DNA from: Microbacterium sp. LWS13-1.2
GTDB taxonomy: Bacteria > Actinomycetota > Actinomycetes > Actinomycetales > Microbacteriaceae
Reading direction: 5' to 3'
Length of the DNA: 64,000 nt
Assembly: GCF_040144835.1 (NCBI RefSeq)
Contig: NZ_CP151632.1
Coordinates: forward strand, 2,728,001 to 2,792,000
Shown: positions 43,792-51,937 of the stretch, in pieces
How positions within the stretch are numbered: the stretch's first letter is position 1
How the letters are laid out: every line of letters begins with the position of its first letter
Made by a program: the position numbers and the translations under genes
The notes under the pieces: model-generated
Databases searched by the model: none
Seen by the model: only the letters and a program-made list of their open reading frames with translations
What the model was told of the DNA's origin: nothing

Positions 43792-45414
43792 GTGACGTTC
43801 GCCGACACTCTCACCGAGGCGTTCAAGGCGCGCCTTCCGCTGCTGTACATCGAGACCGGCGAGGAGGTGCGGGCGATCGGCGCGATCTCGGATGCCGCCG
43901 AGACGCAGCGTCACCCGCGCGCCCTGTGGACCTGGACGGCGGCGCTCGGGCTCGTCGGCCCCGACGGCTCGTCGGTCGCGAACACCGTGAATCCGGCGCG
44001 TGCGCTGCAGCACATCGCGGGGGTCGATGCGCCCAGCGTGTTCGTCTTCTGCGACCTGCACGCTTACTTCGGCGGCGAGCACCGGGCGGGCGACCCCGCG
44101 CTCGTGCGCACGGTGCGCGAGACGGCGCTCGAGTTCCGTCACGGCGACGTGTCACGGACGCTCGTGATCACGGCCCCTGTCCGCGTCATCCCGCCCGAGC
44201 TCGACGAGGTCACGCACCTTCTCGACTTCCCGCTGCCGACCGCGGCCGAGATCCGGGAGCTCCTCGAGACGATGATCGACAACAACGCGTCGGGCGAGGG
44301 CCGGATCCGGGTGGATGCCGATGACGCCGCGCGCGAGCAGCTCGTGCACGCGGCGCTGGGCCTGTCGATGGCCGAGGCCGAGAACGCCTTCGCCCGCGCG
44401 ATGGTGAACGACGGGAGCCTGTCGGCGCTCGACGTGCCGATCGTGCTCGACGAGAAGCGCCAGGTCGTGCGCAAGTCCGGGGTGCTGGAGTTCGTGCAGG
44501 CCGACATCGACCTGGACGACGTCGGCGGGCTCAACAACCTCAAGCGCTGGCTGTCGCGACGAGACGGCTCGTGGCTCGGCGACGCCCGCGCGTACGGCCT
44601 TCCGGCCCCGAAGGGCGTGCTCATCACCGGCGTGCCCGGCTGCGGCAAGTCGCTCACCGCCAAGGCGACGGCGGCCTCGTGGGGGCTCCCCCTGCTGCGG
44701 CTCGACATCGGTCGCATCTTCTCGGGGCTCGTCGGGTCGAGCGAGCAGAACCTGCGCACCGCGATCGCGACCGCCGAAGCCGTCGCCCCGTGCGTGCTGT
44801 GGGTCGACGAGATCGAGAAGGGCTTCTCGAACACGACCGGCCAGGGCGACTCGGGCACGACGGCGCGCGTGTTCGGCACCTTCCTCACGTGGATGCAGGA
44901 GAAGCGGCATCCGGTCTTCGTCGTCGCGACGGCCAACAACATCGACGCCCTCCCGCCCGAGTTCCTGCGCAAGGGCCGCTTCGACGAGATCTTCTTCGTG
45001 GACCTGCCCACCTCCCACGAGCGCGAGGTCATCTGGCGCCTGCAGCTGCGTGCCCGCGCGACCGACGCCAACGGTCTGGAAGCCGTGGCAGCGGACGCCG
45101 CCGCCGTCGCGGCGCTCGTCGCCGCGAGTGAGAACCACTCCGGCGCCGAGATCGAGCAGTCCGTGGTCTCGGCGCTGTACGAAGGGTTCAGCGCGCGCGG
45201 AGAGGTGACCGCCGCGGGGGTGCGGCAGGTGGTCGATACGATGATCCCTCTCGCCGTGACGCAGGCCGAGGAGGTGCAGCGCATCCGCACATGGGCGACG
45301 GAGCGCGCGGTGCGCGCCACCGGCACCGAGGACCTGGACTCCGCCGAGCTGACCGGCGCCGTCACCGAGGGTGCGCTGTCGTCGCGCCGCGGCGGCCGCA
45401 CGGTCGACTACTGA
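43792..45414 (+). CDS. Ycf46-like AAA+ ATPase
   Basis: The protein has 540 residues. An N-terminal domain begins with RLPLLYIETGEEVRAI and has VFVFCDLHAYF and LLDFPLPTAAEIRELL, as in plastid/cyanobacterial Ycf46. A single AAA+ module follows: Walker A GVPGCGKS (about 280-287), Walker B VLWVDEIEKGFS (about 334-345), sensor 1 VVATANNIDALPPEFLRKGRFDEIFFVDLP (given in part), and a C-terminal helical lid. All catalytic residues are intact. It probably acts as a remodelling ATPase on a partner protein. GTG start with AAGGAG upstream. It sits at the centre of the operon with DUF2997, 4Fe-4S and DUF1257 genes. Confidence 0.88.
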   Translation: MTFADTLTEAFKARLPLLYIETGEEVRAIGAISDAAETQRHPRALWTWTAALGLVGPDGSSVANTVNPARALQHIAGVDAPSVFVFCDLHAYFGGEHRAGDPALVRTVRETALEFRHGDVSRTLVITAPVRVIPPELDEVTHLLDFPLPTAAEIRELLETMIDNNASGEGRIRVDADDAAREQLVHAALGLSMAEAENAFARAMVNDGSLSALDVPIVLDEKRQVVRKSGVLEFVQADIDLDDVGGLNNLKRWLSRRDGSWLGDARAYGLPAPKGVLITGVPGCGKSLTAKATAASWGLPLLRLDIGRIFSGLVGSSEQNLRTAIATAEAVAPCVLWVDEIEKGFSNTTGQGDSGTTARVFGTFLTWMQEKRHPVFVVATANNIDALPPEFLRKGRFDEIFFVDLPTSHEREVIWRLQLRARATDANGLEAVAADAAAVAALVAASENHSGAEIEQSVVSALYEGFSARGEVTAAGVRQVVDTMIPLAVTQAEEVQRIRTWATERAVRATGTEDLDSAELTGAVTEGALSSRRGGRTVDY

Positions 45415-45445
45415 TCGACGACGACGACGGAAGGATGACGAGAGC

Positions 45446-45661
45446 ATGGCGAAGCAGCTCGTGGTGAGGCTCCGCGCCGATGGCACCGTCGATGCGGAGA
45501 CCATCGGCATGCACGGACCGGAGTGCCTCGACCACATCGAGGCGCTCGAGGCGCTGCTGGATGCCGAGACCGTGTCGTCGCGCTTCACCGAGGAGTACAC
45601 GAGCACGGCGGTGCACGGCGCAACCCGGCTCGAAGCAGAGCAGACGGACGGCGCCCCATGA
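45446..45661 (+). CDS. DUF2997-family small protein
   Basis: This 71-residue protein reads KQLVVRLRADGTVDAETIGMHG..C, then LEALLDAETVSSRFTEEYTS. This is the DUF2997 pattern: beta strand, G-x-G/HGPEC turn with a single cysteine (about residue 28), and a C-terminal helix. In other bacteria DUF2997 is a neighbour of DUF1257 and ferredoxin-like genes (from memory). It is soluble. The ATG at 45446 is chosen by the domain start, and its stop overlaps the next ATG (ATGA). Confidence 0.8.
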   Translation: MAKQLVVRLRADGTVDAETIGMHGPECLDHIEALEALLDAETVSSRFTEEYTSTAVHGATRLEAEQTDGAP

Positions 45662-46431
45662 CCCAGGTCCGCGCGGAATCACCGGGTCGAGGCGGCGAGG
45701 CCTCGCTTCTCGGCGCCGTCGCGCCCGTCCGGCGGGCGGCCGAGACGTTGCGGTGGTCGCGGTTCCTGCCCGCCACCGCGGCCGAGGGCCCGGGAGTGCG
45801 CGCGGCCGTGTGGCTGCAGGGGTGCGCCGTGCACTGCCCCGCGTGCTTCAACCCCCAGCTGTGGGCCGACCGCGGCGGTGTGGTCACCGATGCGCGCGCG
45901 ATCGCCGAGGACTGGGTCGTGGGCGCGGCGGCCGCCGGTGCGGAGGGCGTGACGCTGCTCGGCGGCGAGCCGTTCGACCAGGCCGGGGCCGCGGCGTCCG
46001 TCGCCCGGGTCTTCCGTGAAGGGGGCCTGGGCGTCATGACGTTCACCGGGTACCCGCTCGACCGCCTCACCGCATGGGCGTCGGCGGGCCGCGACGACGT
46101 CGCGGCCCTGCTGGAGGCGACCGACCTGCTCTGCGACGGACCGTACCTGCGCGATCTGCCCGACCGCGAACGCCCGTGGGTGGGCTCGCGCAACCAGGGC
46201 ATCCGCGCGCTCACCGACCGGTACGCCGACGAGGTTCACCGCATCGCCGCCGAGGGCGGCGCCGACCGGCTCGAGGTGCGGATCGCTCGTGACGGCACGG
46301 TCGCGGTGAACGGATGGGCGACGGATGCCGCGCTCGCCGCCCTGCTGGACGACCTGGGTCCGCGGGCCGACAGTCCCGCTCAGATCGCGGCGGGCGCACA
46401 CGAACGAACGAGAGCGGAGGCCGCGCGATGA
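45658..46431 (+). CDS. 4Fe-4S radical SAM activase-like protein
   Basis: The protein has 257 residues. The cluster motif C-x3-C-x2-C is at Cys56, Cys60 and Cys63 (LQGCAVHCPACFNPQLW). GVTLLGGEPFDQAG is the GGE SAM-binding motif, and VMTFTGYPLDRL and DLLCDGPY follow as in NrdG/PflA activases. It is short but has the core of a radical SAM domain. No glycyl-radical enzyme is nearby, so it may modify another protein of this operon. Start and stop overlap both neighbours by 4 nt. Confidence 0.88.
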   Translation: MTQVRAESPGRGGEASLLGAVAPVRRAAETLRWSRFLPATAAEGPGVRAAVWLQGCAVHCPACFNPQLWADRGGVVTDARAIAEDWVVGAAAAGAEGVTLLGGEPFDQAGAAASVARVFREGGLGVMTFTGYPLDRLTAWASAGRDDVAALLEATDLLCDGPYLRDLPDRERPWVGSRNQGIRALTDRYADEVHRIAAEGGADRLEVRIARDGTVAVNGWATDAALAALLDDLGPRADSPAQIAAGAHERTRAEAAR

Positions 46432-46952
46432 GCGTGTCGCTGATCCTGATCCCCGCGGCGCTCGCCGCCGTCACCGCGATCACCGCCGCGGGAGGCATCG
46501 GCGCGCTCGCCCAGACCGGCGGAGTCCGCGGCGGCGACCGCGCCGAGACGGATGCCGCCGGCGAGGACGGCCCGCGGCCGGTGTCGGTGCGCACGCGCAT
46601 GAAGGATCCCGACCTGCTCGCAGATGCCCTCCGCGACATCGGCGCGACCGACGTCGTGCAGGACCGCGACGGCCTCACCGCCGTGATCGACGGCGTCGAA
46701 CTCGCGATGACGCGGTCGGCCGAGGGGGTGTGGGCGGCGCACTTCCACCGCGCCGATGGTCTGGAGCTCGCCGAGGCGGATGCCGCGCTGCTCGTCGAGA
46801 GACTGGACGCCGCCTACGCCCTGCGCGTGCAGCAGACGGTCGCGGCGCGCATCCGCGAGCGCGCGGCATCCGCCGGCTTCGAGCTCGTCTCCGAGACGCG
46901 CGACGACGAAGACACTGTCACGATGGTGCTCGATGTGAAGGACTACGCATGA
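46428..46952 (+). CDS. DUF1257 / Ycf35-like protein with N-terminal membrane segment
   Basis: The protein has 174 residues. A hydrophobic N-terminus (about residues 4-28) is followed by a DUF1257-like domain (about 52-174). That domain starts VRTRMKDPDLLADALRDIGA, has YALRVQQTVAARIRERAASAGFELV and ends with EDTVTMVLDV, parallel to plastid Ycf35. The membrane extension is unusual for the family. It is translationally coupled on both sides. Ycf35 function is not known, but pairing with Ycf46, DUF2997 and an iron-sulphur protein recurs. Confidence 0.75.
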   Translation: MSVSLILIPAALAAVTAITAAGGIGALAQTGGVRGGDRAETDAAGEDGPRPVSVRTRMKDPDLLADALRDIGATDVVQDRDGLTAVIDGVELAMTRSAEGVWAAHFHRADGLELAEADAALLVERLDAAYALRVQQTVAARIRERAASAGFELVSETRDDEDTVTMVLDVKDYA

Positions 46953-47839
46953 GCAGCACCACCCGCGCGAAGGCCGCCGACGATGCGCCCAGCATCGGCT
47001 GGATGCTCGGCATGAGCTCGTGGATGCTGCTGACGGTCGTCCCCGGGCCGATCGCGACGTGGCTCGGCTTCTCGATCATCGGGGTGGCTTCGCGCAGCCG
47101 GCGCCTCATCATCCTCGGGGTGGTGTGGGGCGCCGCAGCGATCCTCGTCAGCCTCGAGATCTGGGGTCAGTGGCAGCCGCTCGTCCGCGCGATCGTGTAC
47201 CTCTCGGGCATGCTCGTCGCGCTCATGGTGAACCCGGGATGGCTGCGCACCATGTGGCAGCGGCGTCTCGACCGCGCGGAGCAGGCGGGCGCCGCGTCGT
47301 TCGGCGGGGCGGCGAGCCGCTCGTCGGGGACGACGTCGCGCACGAGCCGAAGCGGGAGCACCGCGAAGAAGCCCTCGACGCGGTCGTCACGACGCTCCCG
47401 GGCGGCTGCCGCACGTGCTGCCGCGGCGAAGGCTGCCGCGGCGAAGGCTGCCGCGGCGAAGGCCGCGGAGGCGAAGGCCGCCGCCGAAGCCGACGCCGCG
47501 TCGCAGGCGGCATCCGACGACACGGTCGAACTGGCGTCGGCGGTGGGCGCCTCGAGCGACGACATGATCGCCCCGCGTGAGGAGGCCGCCCCGCCGGCCG
47601 AGCTGGTCGACGTCAACACGGCGACCGCCGCCGAGCTGGAAGACCTGCCGGGCATGACGCGATCGCGGGCCCGGCGCGCGGTGAAGGAACGCGAAGCGCA
47701 GGGCGGCTTCACCTCCGTCGAGGACTTCGGCGAGACCGTCGGCCTCCAGCCGCACGAGATCGTGCGGCTGCGCCGCGCCGCCACGTGCTCTCCTCGCCCG
47801 CGCGGCGAACGCCGCTTCGGCCGGCGCGTCGACTACTGA
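46949..47839 (+). CDS. Membrane protein with Ala/Lys repeats and a ComEA-like HhH tail
   Basis: The protein has 296 residues. Three N-terminal transmembrane helices (about 18-95) are followed by a basic Ser/Arg linker and an Ala/Lys helix made of AAAKA units (three exact 15-bp DNA repeats, 47417-47461). A helix-hairpin-helix domain (about 220-280: LVDVNTATAAELEDLPGMTR, then GGFTSVEDF) follows, of the kind that in ComEA binds DNA. The HhH tail is cytosolic if both termini flank an even bundle; orientation is not certain. Last gene of the operon; ATGA overlap with the DUF1257 gene. Confidence 0.75.
   Translation: MSSTTRAKAADDAPSIGWMLGMSSWMLLTVVPGPIATWLGFSIIGVASRSRRLIILGVVWGAAAILVSLEIWGQWQPLVRAIVYLSGMLVALMVNPGWLRTMWQRRLDRAEQAGAASFGGAASRSSGTTSRTSRSGSTAKKPSTRSSRRSRAAAARAAAAKAAAAKAAAAKAAEAKAAAEADAASQAASDDTVELASAVGASSDDMIAPREEAAPPAELVDVNTATAAELEDLPGMTRSRARRAVKEREAQGGFTSVEDFGETVGLQPHEIVRLRRAATCSPRPRGERRFGRRVDY
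47417..47476 (+). repeat. 15-bp tandem repeat encoding AAAKA
   Basis: Three exact copies of GCTGCCGCGGCGAAG (47417-47461) and a diverged fourth. They lie in frame in the linker of the HhH membrane protein and probably vary in number between strains. Confidence 0.8.
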
Positions 47840-47843
47840 CGCG

Positions 47844-49046
47844 TCAGACCTTCGCGTCCTGCTTCTTGAAGAAGACCTGTTTGATGATCAGCAGGATCGA
47901 CGCCGTCACCGGGATCGCGACGAGCGCCCCGATGAAGCCGAGCAGAGTGCCACCGATGAGCGCGCCGATCACGACGAGCGAGCCGGGGATCTCGATGGCC
48001 TTGTTCATGACCTTCGGGGTGAGCACGTAGGCCTCGATCTGGATGTAGATCAAGTAGCAGATGGCGAAGATCAGCGCCGCGAGCGGGCTCGTGAACAGGG
48101 CGATGACGGTCGCGACGATCCAGTACAGCACGGGTCCGATCAGGGGGATGATCGTGATCGAGAAGGCGAGCACGCCCATCAGCAGCGGATACGGCAGCCC
48201 CAGCACCACGTGCAGGAGGGTTGCGACCACGGAGTTGAAGAACGCCAGGATGACCATTCCCATGAGGTATCCCCCGACGGAGTCGGTGATCTGGTCGGTC
48301 ATGGCCCGCACGCCCGGGCGCCGGCGTGCCGGCGCGAACTGCATCAGCGAGTTCTTGATGCCAGGAAGCGAAGCGACGAAGTACAGGGTGAGGACGACGA
48401 TGATCAGGCCACCGGAGATAGCCGTCGCGATGCCGGCGCCGACCTTCAGCACACCGCCGGAGATCGCCGCGATATTCGCCGGGTTGGTGATCCACTTCTC
48501 GGCGTCGGTCACCAGCGAGTTCAGCCCGGTGCCGAAGATCCCCTCGAGCCACTGGAAGAAGTCGGATTTCTGGAAGTTGTCGAGGGTGTCGGGGATGCCG
48601 GTGACGAACTGGCCGATCTGGGCGATCAGGGTCGGCACGACGAGCATCATGAGACCGACGCCGAGGATGGCGCCGGTCAGGAAGATGATGGCGATCGCCC
48701 ATCCACGCTTGACCCCGTGCCTGCCCAGCCACTTGACCACCGGATCCAGGCCCAGGGCGGCGAACATCGCCAGTCCGATGTAGACGAGGATGGTCGAGAT
48801 GTTGGTGAGGGCGATGCCGAGGAGGAGCGCGACCAATCCGCCGAGTGTCAGCAGCAGCCCTGCGGCGAAAGGGTTGTCGAGCCTCGCCCAGAAGGGCCGA
48901 CCTTGCTGGTTGTCGGCGACGGTGAACGTGGCTGGATGGTCGCTCACGACGACCGCGGCAGCGTCGGTGCCGGCTGCCGGGGCCGCGGCCAGGGGTTCGG
49001 CAGCTTCGGCAGCGGTCGCACCGAGCGAGGACGAGGGGTCGGTCAT
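47844..49046 (-). CDS. AI-2E-family transporter (PerM-like)
   Basis: This 400-residue protein has about eight transmembrane segments after an Ala-rich N-terminus. The conserved core includes FNSVVATLLHVVLGLPYPLLMGVLAF (in part), IPLIGPVLYWIVATVIAL and the C-terminal IEIPGSLVVIGALIGG. The family includes an autoinducer-2 exporter and Na+/H+ antiporters; which role applies is unknown. The start at 49046 is supported by a -10 TAGAGT (49059-49054) 7 nt upstream. It converges on the HhH gene with only 4 nt between stops. Confidence 0.9.
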   Translation of the reverse strand: MTDPSSSLGATAAEAAEPLAAAPAAGTDAAAVVVSDHPATFTVADNQQGRPFWARLDNPFAAGLLLTLGGLVALLLGIALTNISTILVYIGLAMFAALGLDPVVKWLGRHGVKRGWAIAIIFLTGAILGVGLMMLVVPTLIAQIGQFVTGIPDTLDNFQKSDFFQWLEGIFGTGLNSLVTDAEKWITNPANIAAISGGVLKVGAGIATAISGGLIIVVLTLYFVASLPGIKNSLMQFAPARRRPGVRAMTDQITDSVGGYLMGMVILAFFNSVVATLLHVVLGLPYPLLMGVLAFSITIIPLIGPVLYWIVATVIALFTSPLAALIFAICYLIYIQIEAYVLTPKVMNKAIEIPGSLVVIGALIGGTLLGFIGALVAIPVTASILLIIKQVFFKKQDAKV

Positions 49047-49152
49047 GCGTCACACTCTAGGGCCGGGCGGTGGCCACGCACACGCAGAGTTCGCCATTTC
49101 ACCCTGATCGTGCGATGCCCGCCGGGCGGCGTGCCGGGCCGCACTGCTCGGG

Positions 49153-49158
49153 TATCGT
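49153..49158 (+). promoter_or_regulatory. Candidate -10 (TATCGT) of the chorismate mutase gene
   Basis: TATCGT lies 21 nt before the ATG, with AGGAGG (49168-49173) between. Confidence 0.4.
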
Positions 49159-49179
49159 CGAGGGGCGAGGAGGACCGCC

Positions 49180-49473
49180 ATGACCGAAGATCCCACGACG
49201 ACGCTGGCGCGGCTGCGCAGCAGCATCGACAACATCGACGCCGCCCTGGTGTATCTGCTCGCCGAGCGCTTCAAGGCGACGAAGCAGGTCGGTCATCTGA
49301 AGGCCGACCACGGCATGCCCGCGTCCGACCCGGCCCGCGAGGAGCAGCAGGTCGCACGGCTTCGGAGCCTGGCCGAGCAGGCGGACCTCGATCCCGCCTT
49401 CGCCGAGAAGTGGTTCAACTTCATCGTCGCCGAGGTCATCCGCCACCACACCGAGGCCGCCGACAGCCGCTGA
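49180..49473 (+). CDS. Chorismate mutase, AroQ type
   Basis: This 97-residue all-helical protein carries the AroQ pattern LRSSIDNIDAALVYLLAERFKATKQVGHLKADHGMP (in part), with Arg14, Arg30 and Lys34-type active-site residues. It converts chorismate to prephenate for Phe/Tyr synthesis. It has no prephenate dehydratase domain, so it is a free-standing enzyme; actinobacterial AroQ of this size often works with DAHP synthase. AGGAGG precedes the ATG. Monocistronic, closed by a hairpin. Confidence 0.9.
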   Translation: MTEDPTTTLARLRSSIDNIDAALVYLLAERFKATKQVGHLKADHGMPASDPAREEQQVARLRSLAEQADLDPAFAEKWFNFIVAEVIRHHTEAADSR

Positions 49474-49495
49474 ACCGCTGACGGCGGCGGAGCGA

Positions 49496-49537
49496 CGGAT
49501 GCCCCGACCAGCGCGCGAGCGCGGGTCGAGGCATCCG
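49496..49537. terminator. Bidirectional terminator between convergent genes
   Basis: The arms CGGATGCCCCGACC and GGTCGAGGCATCCG form a 14-bp stem with one mismatch, with a 14-nt GC loop and TTCTT after the right arm. Confidence 0.7.
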
Positions 49538-49557
49538 TTCTTCGCCGTCCCCGCCGG

Positions 49558-50253
49558 TCAGGGGACGGTGCGCCGCAGCGTCAGGTACGAGATCCCGCCG
49601 AGCAGCACGGTCACGAGCAGGCCCCAGGTGGCGAACCCACCCGGTCCCTGCTCGGCGATCGTCGAGATCACGTCGGTCCACATTTCGAAGCGGGTGATCG
49701 CCCAGACCGCGACGACCAGGAGCAGGCCGACGCCCGACCAGATGATCGTCAGCACCATGGCTCCGGACCGCTTGTAGACGGTCGCCGACCAGAACCCGAG
49801 CATGAAGATGAGCAGCGCCAGGACGAAGTAGAAGAACGCCGCCACGAGCGGGCCGTCCGCCACGACCCAGTCCAGGGCGAAGAAGTACCCGTTGACGCCC
49901 CAGCCGCCGGTTGCGTCCTCGATCATGCCGCCGACGGCGAAGACCGCGGCCAGCAGCACGGCGCACATCGCCGCGGCGAGCATCGTGCCGAGGAAGAACT
50001 CCCTGCGGGTCACGCTCATCGCCTGCGAGAACGGGAACGTCAGCGTCAGCGACGAGATCCCCACGAACAGCAGCACCCACAGTGGCGCCTGCGAGCCGCC
50101 GCCGTAGAACGGCCCGGGAACCCCCGAGCTGTAGAGGATCGCGTAGATGGCGATCGACATGGCGAACGACGCGCCGAGCACGATCAGCGGGACCCAGACG
50201 AATGTCTGCTTGTTGATCAGCTGCATGCGCACGACACTGACGGTGCGGTTCAT
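49558..50253 (-). CDS. ABC transporter membrane subunit of a GntR-controlled operon
   Basis: This 231-residue protein has six hydrophobic segments and no soluble domain: an ABC-2-like permease. PFSQAMSVTRREFFLGTML is a typical loop of small exporters paired with GntR/YtrA operons. It overlaps the ATPase gene by 4 nt. Cargo unknown; related systems respond to cell-wall stress or export lipids/peptides. Confidence 0.82.
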   Translation of the reverse strand: MNRTVSVVRMQLINKQTFVWVPLIVLGASFAMSIAIYAILYSSGVPGPFYGGGSQAPLWVLLFVGISSLTLTFPFSQAMSVTRREFFLGTMLAAAMCAVLLAAVFAVGGMIEDATGGWGVNGYFFALDWVVADGPLVAAFFYFVLALLIFMLGFWSATVYKRSGAMVLTIIWSGVGLLLVVAVWAITRFEMWTDVISTIAEQGPGGFATWGLLVTVLLGGISYLTLRRTVP

Positions 50254-51167
50254 CGCAGAGCTCCTTCGTCGACGGCGGCGGCTTCCGCGGCCGCTCGCTG
50301 GGTGGTGCGCACGATCAGCTGCTGCAGCGAGACCGGCGCGATGTCGAGGCCCGCGGCGGCGAGCTGCGCGTGGTCATCCTCGGTGAGCGGTCCGAGCACG
50401 GTGACCGAGGCCACGTGACCGAGCGATTCGCGGTGGATGACCTCGCGCCCGGCGACGAAGGCGTCGACGGCTGCCGTGTCGCCGACGATGTTGGCGGCAC
50501 GCTCCCGCACGGCATCCGTCTCCTCGTCCATCAGGATGCGGCCGCGGTCGATCACGAGCACGCGCTCGATGAGGTTGGACACCTCGTCGATCAGGTGGCT
50601 CGAGAGGATCACCGTGCGGGGGTGCTCGGTGTAGTCCTCCAGCAGCCGGTCGTAGAAGATCTGGCGGGCGACGGCGTCGAGGCCCAGATACGGCTCGTCG
50701 AAGAACGTGATCTCCGCGCGGGCGGCGAGGCCGATGATCACACCGACAGCGGAGATCTGCCCGCGGGACATCTTCTTGATCCGCGTCTTGGACGGCACCT
50801 GGAAGTCCTCGATCAATCGCTGCGCGAGCTCTTCGTCCCAGTTCGGGAAGAACAGGCGCGCGGTGGCGAAGGCGTGCTTCGCAAGCGCGTCGTCGGGGTA
50901 CTTCTGGCTCTCGCGCACGAAGCACATGCGGCTGAGGATGCGCGCGTTCTCGTACGGCTGCTCGCCGAAGATGCGCACCTCGCCGCTGGTGGCGAAGTTC
51001 TGCGCCGTCAGGATCGACATGACGGTCGTCTTGCCGGCTCCGTTGCGGCCGAGCAGGCCGTAGATCGTGTTCCTCTCGATGGTGAAGCTCACGTCGTCCA
51101 CCGCGACGGTGTCGCGGTAGCGCTTGGTGAGATTCTTCACCTCGATGACGTGCGTCCCGGTCGTCAT
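50250..51167 (-). CDS. ABC transporter ATP-binding protein
   Basis: The protein has 305 residues. Walker A GRNGAGKTT is at 40-48, a Q-loop and an MSRGQ signature variant at about 134-138, Walker B EITFFDEPYLGLD and the H-loop LSSHLIDE follow. A C-terminal 80-residue extension is of the type seen in YtrB-like exporters. All catalytic residues are present. ATGA overlaps exist with the regulator upstream and the permease downstream. Confidence 0.9.
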   Translation of the reverse strand: MTTGTHVIEVKNLTKRYRDTVAVDDVSFTIERNTIYGLLGRNGAGKTTVMSILTAQNFATSGEVRIFGEQPYENARILSRMCFVRESQKYPDDALAKHAFATARLFFPNWDEELAQRLIEDFQVPSKTRIKKMSRGQISAVGVIIGLAARAEITFFDEPYLGLDAVARQIFYDRLLEDYTEHPRTVILSSHLIDEVSNLIERVLVIDRGRILMDEETDAVRERAANIVGDTAAVDAFVAGREVIHRESLGHVASVTVLGPLTEDDHAQLAAAGLDIAPVSLQQLIVRTTQRAAAEAAAVDEGALR

Positions 51168-51556
51168 CGTGGGTTCCCTTCTATCGTGGTCGTGCCGCGT
51201 CCCGAGGCGCGGTCGCGGATGAGCAGTGCGAGGTCGTCTGGACCGAGCCCGAGCTTGCGGGCCTCGGCCAGCAGCGGATCGACGAAGCGGTCGGCGAATG
51301 CGCTCCGGCGCTCGGCGAGCAGCAGGTCGCGCGCGCCCGGCGCGACGAACATGCCGATGCCGCGGCGCTTGTACAGCACGCCCTTGTCGGTCAGCATGGC
51401 GATTCCCTTCGCGGCGGTGGCGGGGTTGATTCGATAGAACGCGGCGAGCTCGTTCGTCGACGGGGCCTGCGCCTCCTCGGCGAGTGACTCGTCGATGATC
51501 GAGTCCTCCACGCTTTCGGCGATCTGGACGAACAGCGCCCGGCCTTCTTCGATCAC
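51164..51556 (-). CDS. GntR-family regulator, YtrA type
   Basis: The protein has 130 residues: an N-terminal winged helix-turn-helix (QIAESVEDSIIDES, then APSTNELAAFYRINPATAAKGIAML) and a short two-helix dimerisation tail, the YtrA subfamily plan. The GTG at 51556 is preferred over the ATG at 51619. GGGAG lies just upstream, and homologues begin at IEEG; the longer frame would read through the operator. It is the first gene of GntR - ATPase - permease, auto-controlled through the palindrome at 51574-51597. Confidence 0.88.
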   Translation of the reverse strand: MIEEGRALFVQIAESVEDSIIDESLAEEAQAPSTNELAAFYRINPATAAKGIAMLTDKGVLYKRRGIGMFVAPGARDLLLAERRSAFADRFVDPLLAEARKLGLGPDDLALLIRDRASGRGTTTIEGNPR

Positions 51557-51573
51557 GTCGCTCCCGGTGAGTT

Positions 51574-51597
51574 GGTTACTTACTTGAGTAACTAACC
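51574..51597. promoter_or_regulatory. GntR/YtrA-type operator
   Basis: A 24-bp near-perfect palindrome: GGTTACTTACT - TG - AGTAACTAACC, one mismatch in 11 bp. It lies 18 nt before the regulator's GTG, in AT-rich DNA unlike its surroundings. Confidence 0.75.
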
Positions 51598-51599
51598 AT

Positions 51600-51937
51600 T
51601 GAAGCGGCCGGTATGTCAAGTGCCCCGAGGCGCCACCCGTCCGTCAGCTTCACGGCCCGGCCACCGCGCGAGCCGTGTTATCACGCGTGCGCGACCTACC
51701 TAAAGCGCCGATGGCTGTCCAATTTGCCCGCTCGCGGCCGTCGTGAAACGGTGGATCAGGCCCCTCATGGGGCTGTTCCCGACCAGTCCGCGGTCACGGG
51801 TGACGCCCTCACGGGGCGCCAGACCGGTGAGCGTATGGTCGGCGGCCGAAGCGCGGATCCGACATCCGCTGCGTGTACGGCCGCCACCCGGGCGCAACCG
51901 CTGCAGCTTCTGCACGGAAGCTGCCGAGGTGCACACA
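51600..51937 (+). promoter_or_regulatory. Long hairpin-rich leader before proV
   Basis: The 338-nt gene-free stretch has a weak promoter candidate (TTATCA 51677-51682, 17-nt spacer, TAAAGC) and then several strong hairpins: CAGGCCCC/GGGGCTG (51757-51775), GTCAC/GTGAC (51793-51804) and CGCCC/GGGCG (51804-51818). It may be a regulated 5' leader. No known riboswitch consensus was recognised. Confidence 0.3.

Noticed and set aside
42300..43850. Open frame of 516 codons antisense to the two exported-protein genes
   Set aside because: Composition shadow; it crosses two coupled sense genes with sensible N-terminal helices.
51600..51937. Leader considered as a ydaO-type c-di-AMP riboswitch
   Set aside because: I could not line up the conserved core of that riboswitch; only generic hairpins are visible.
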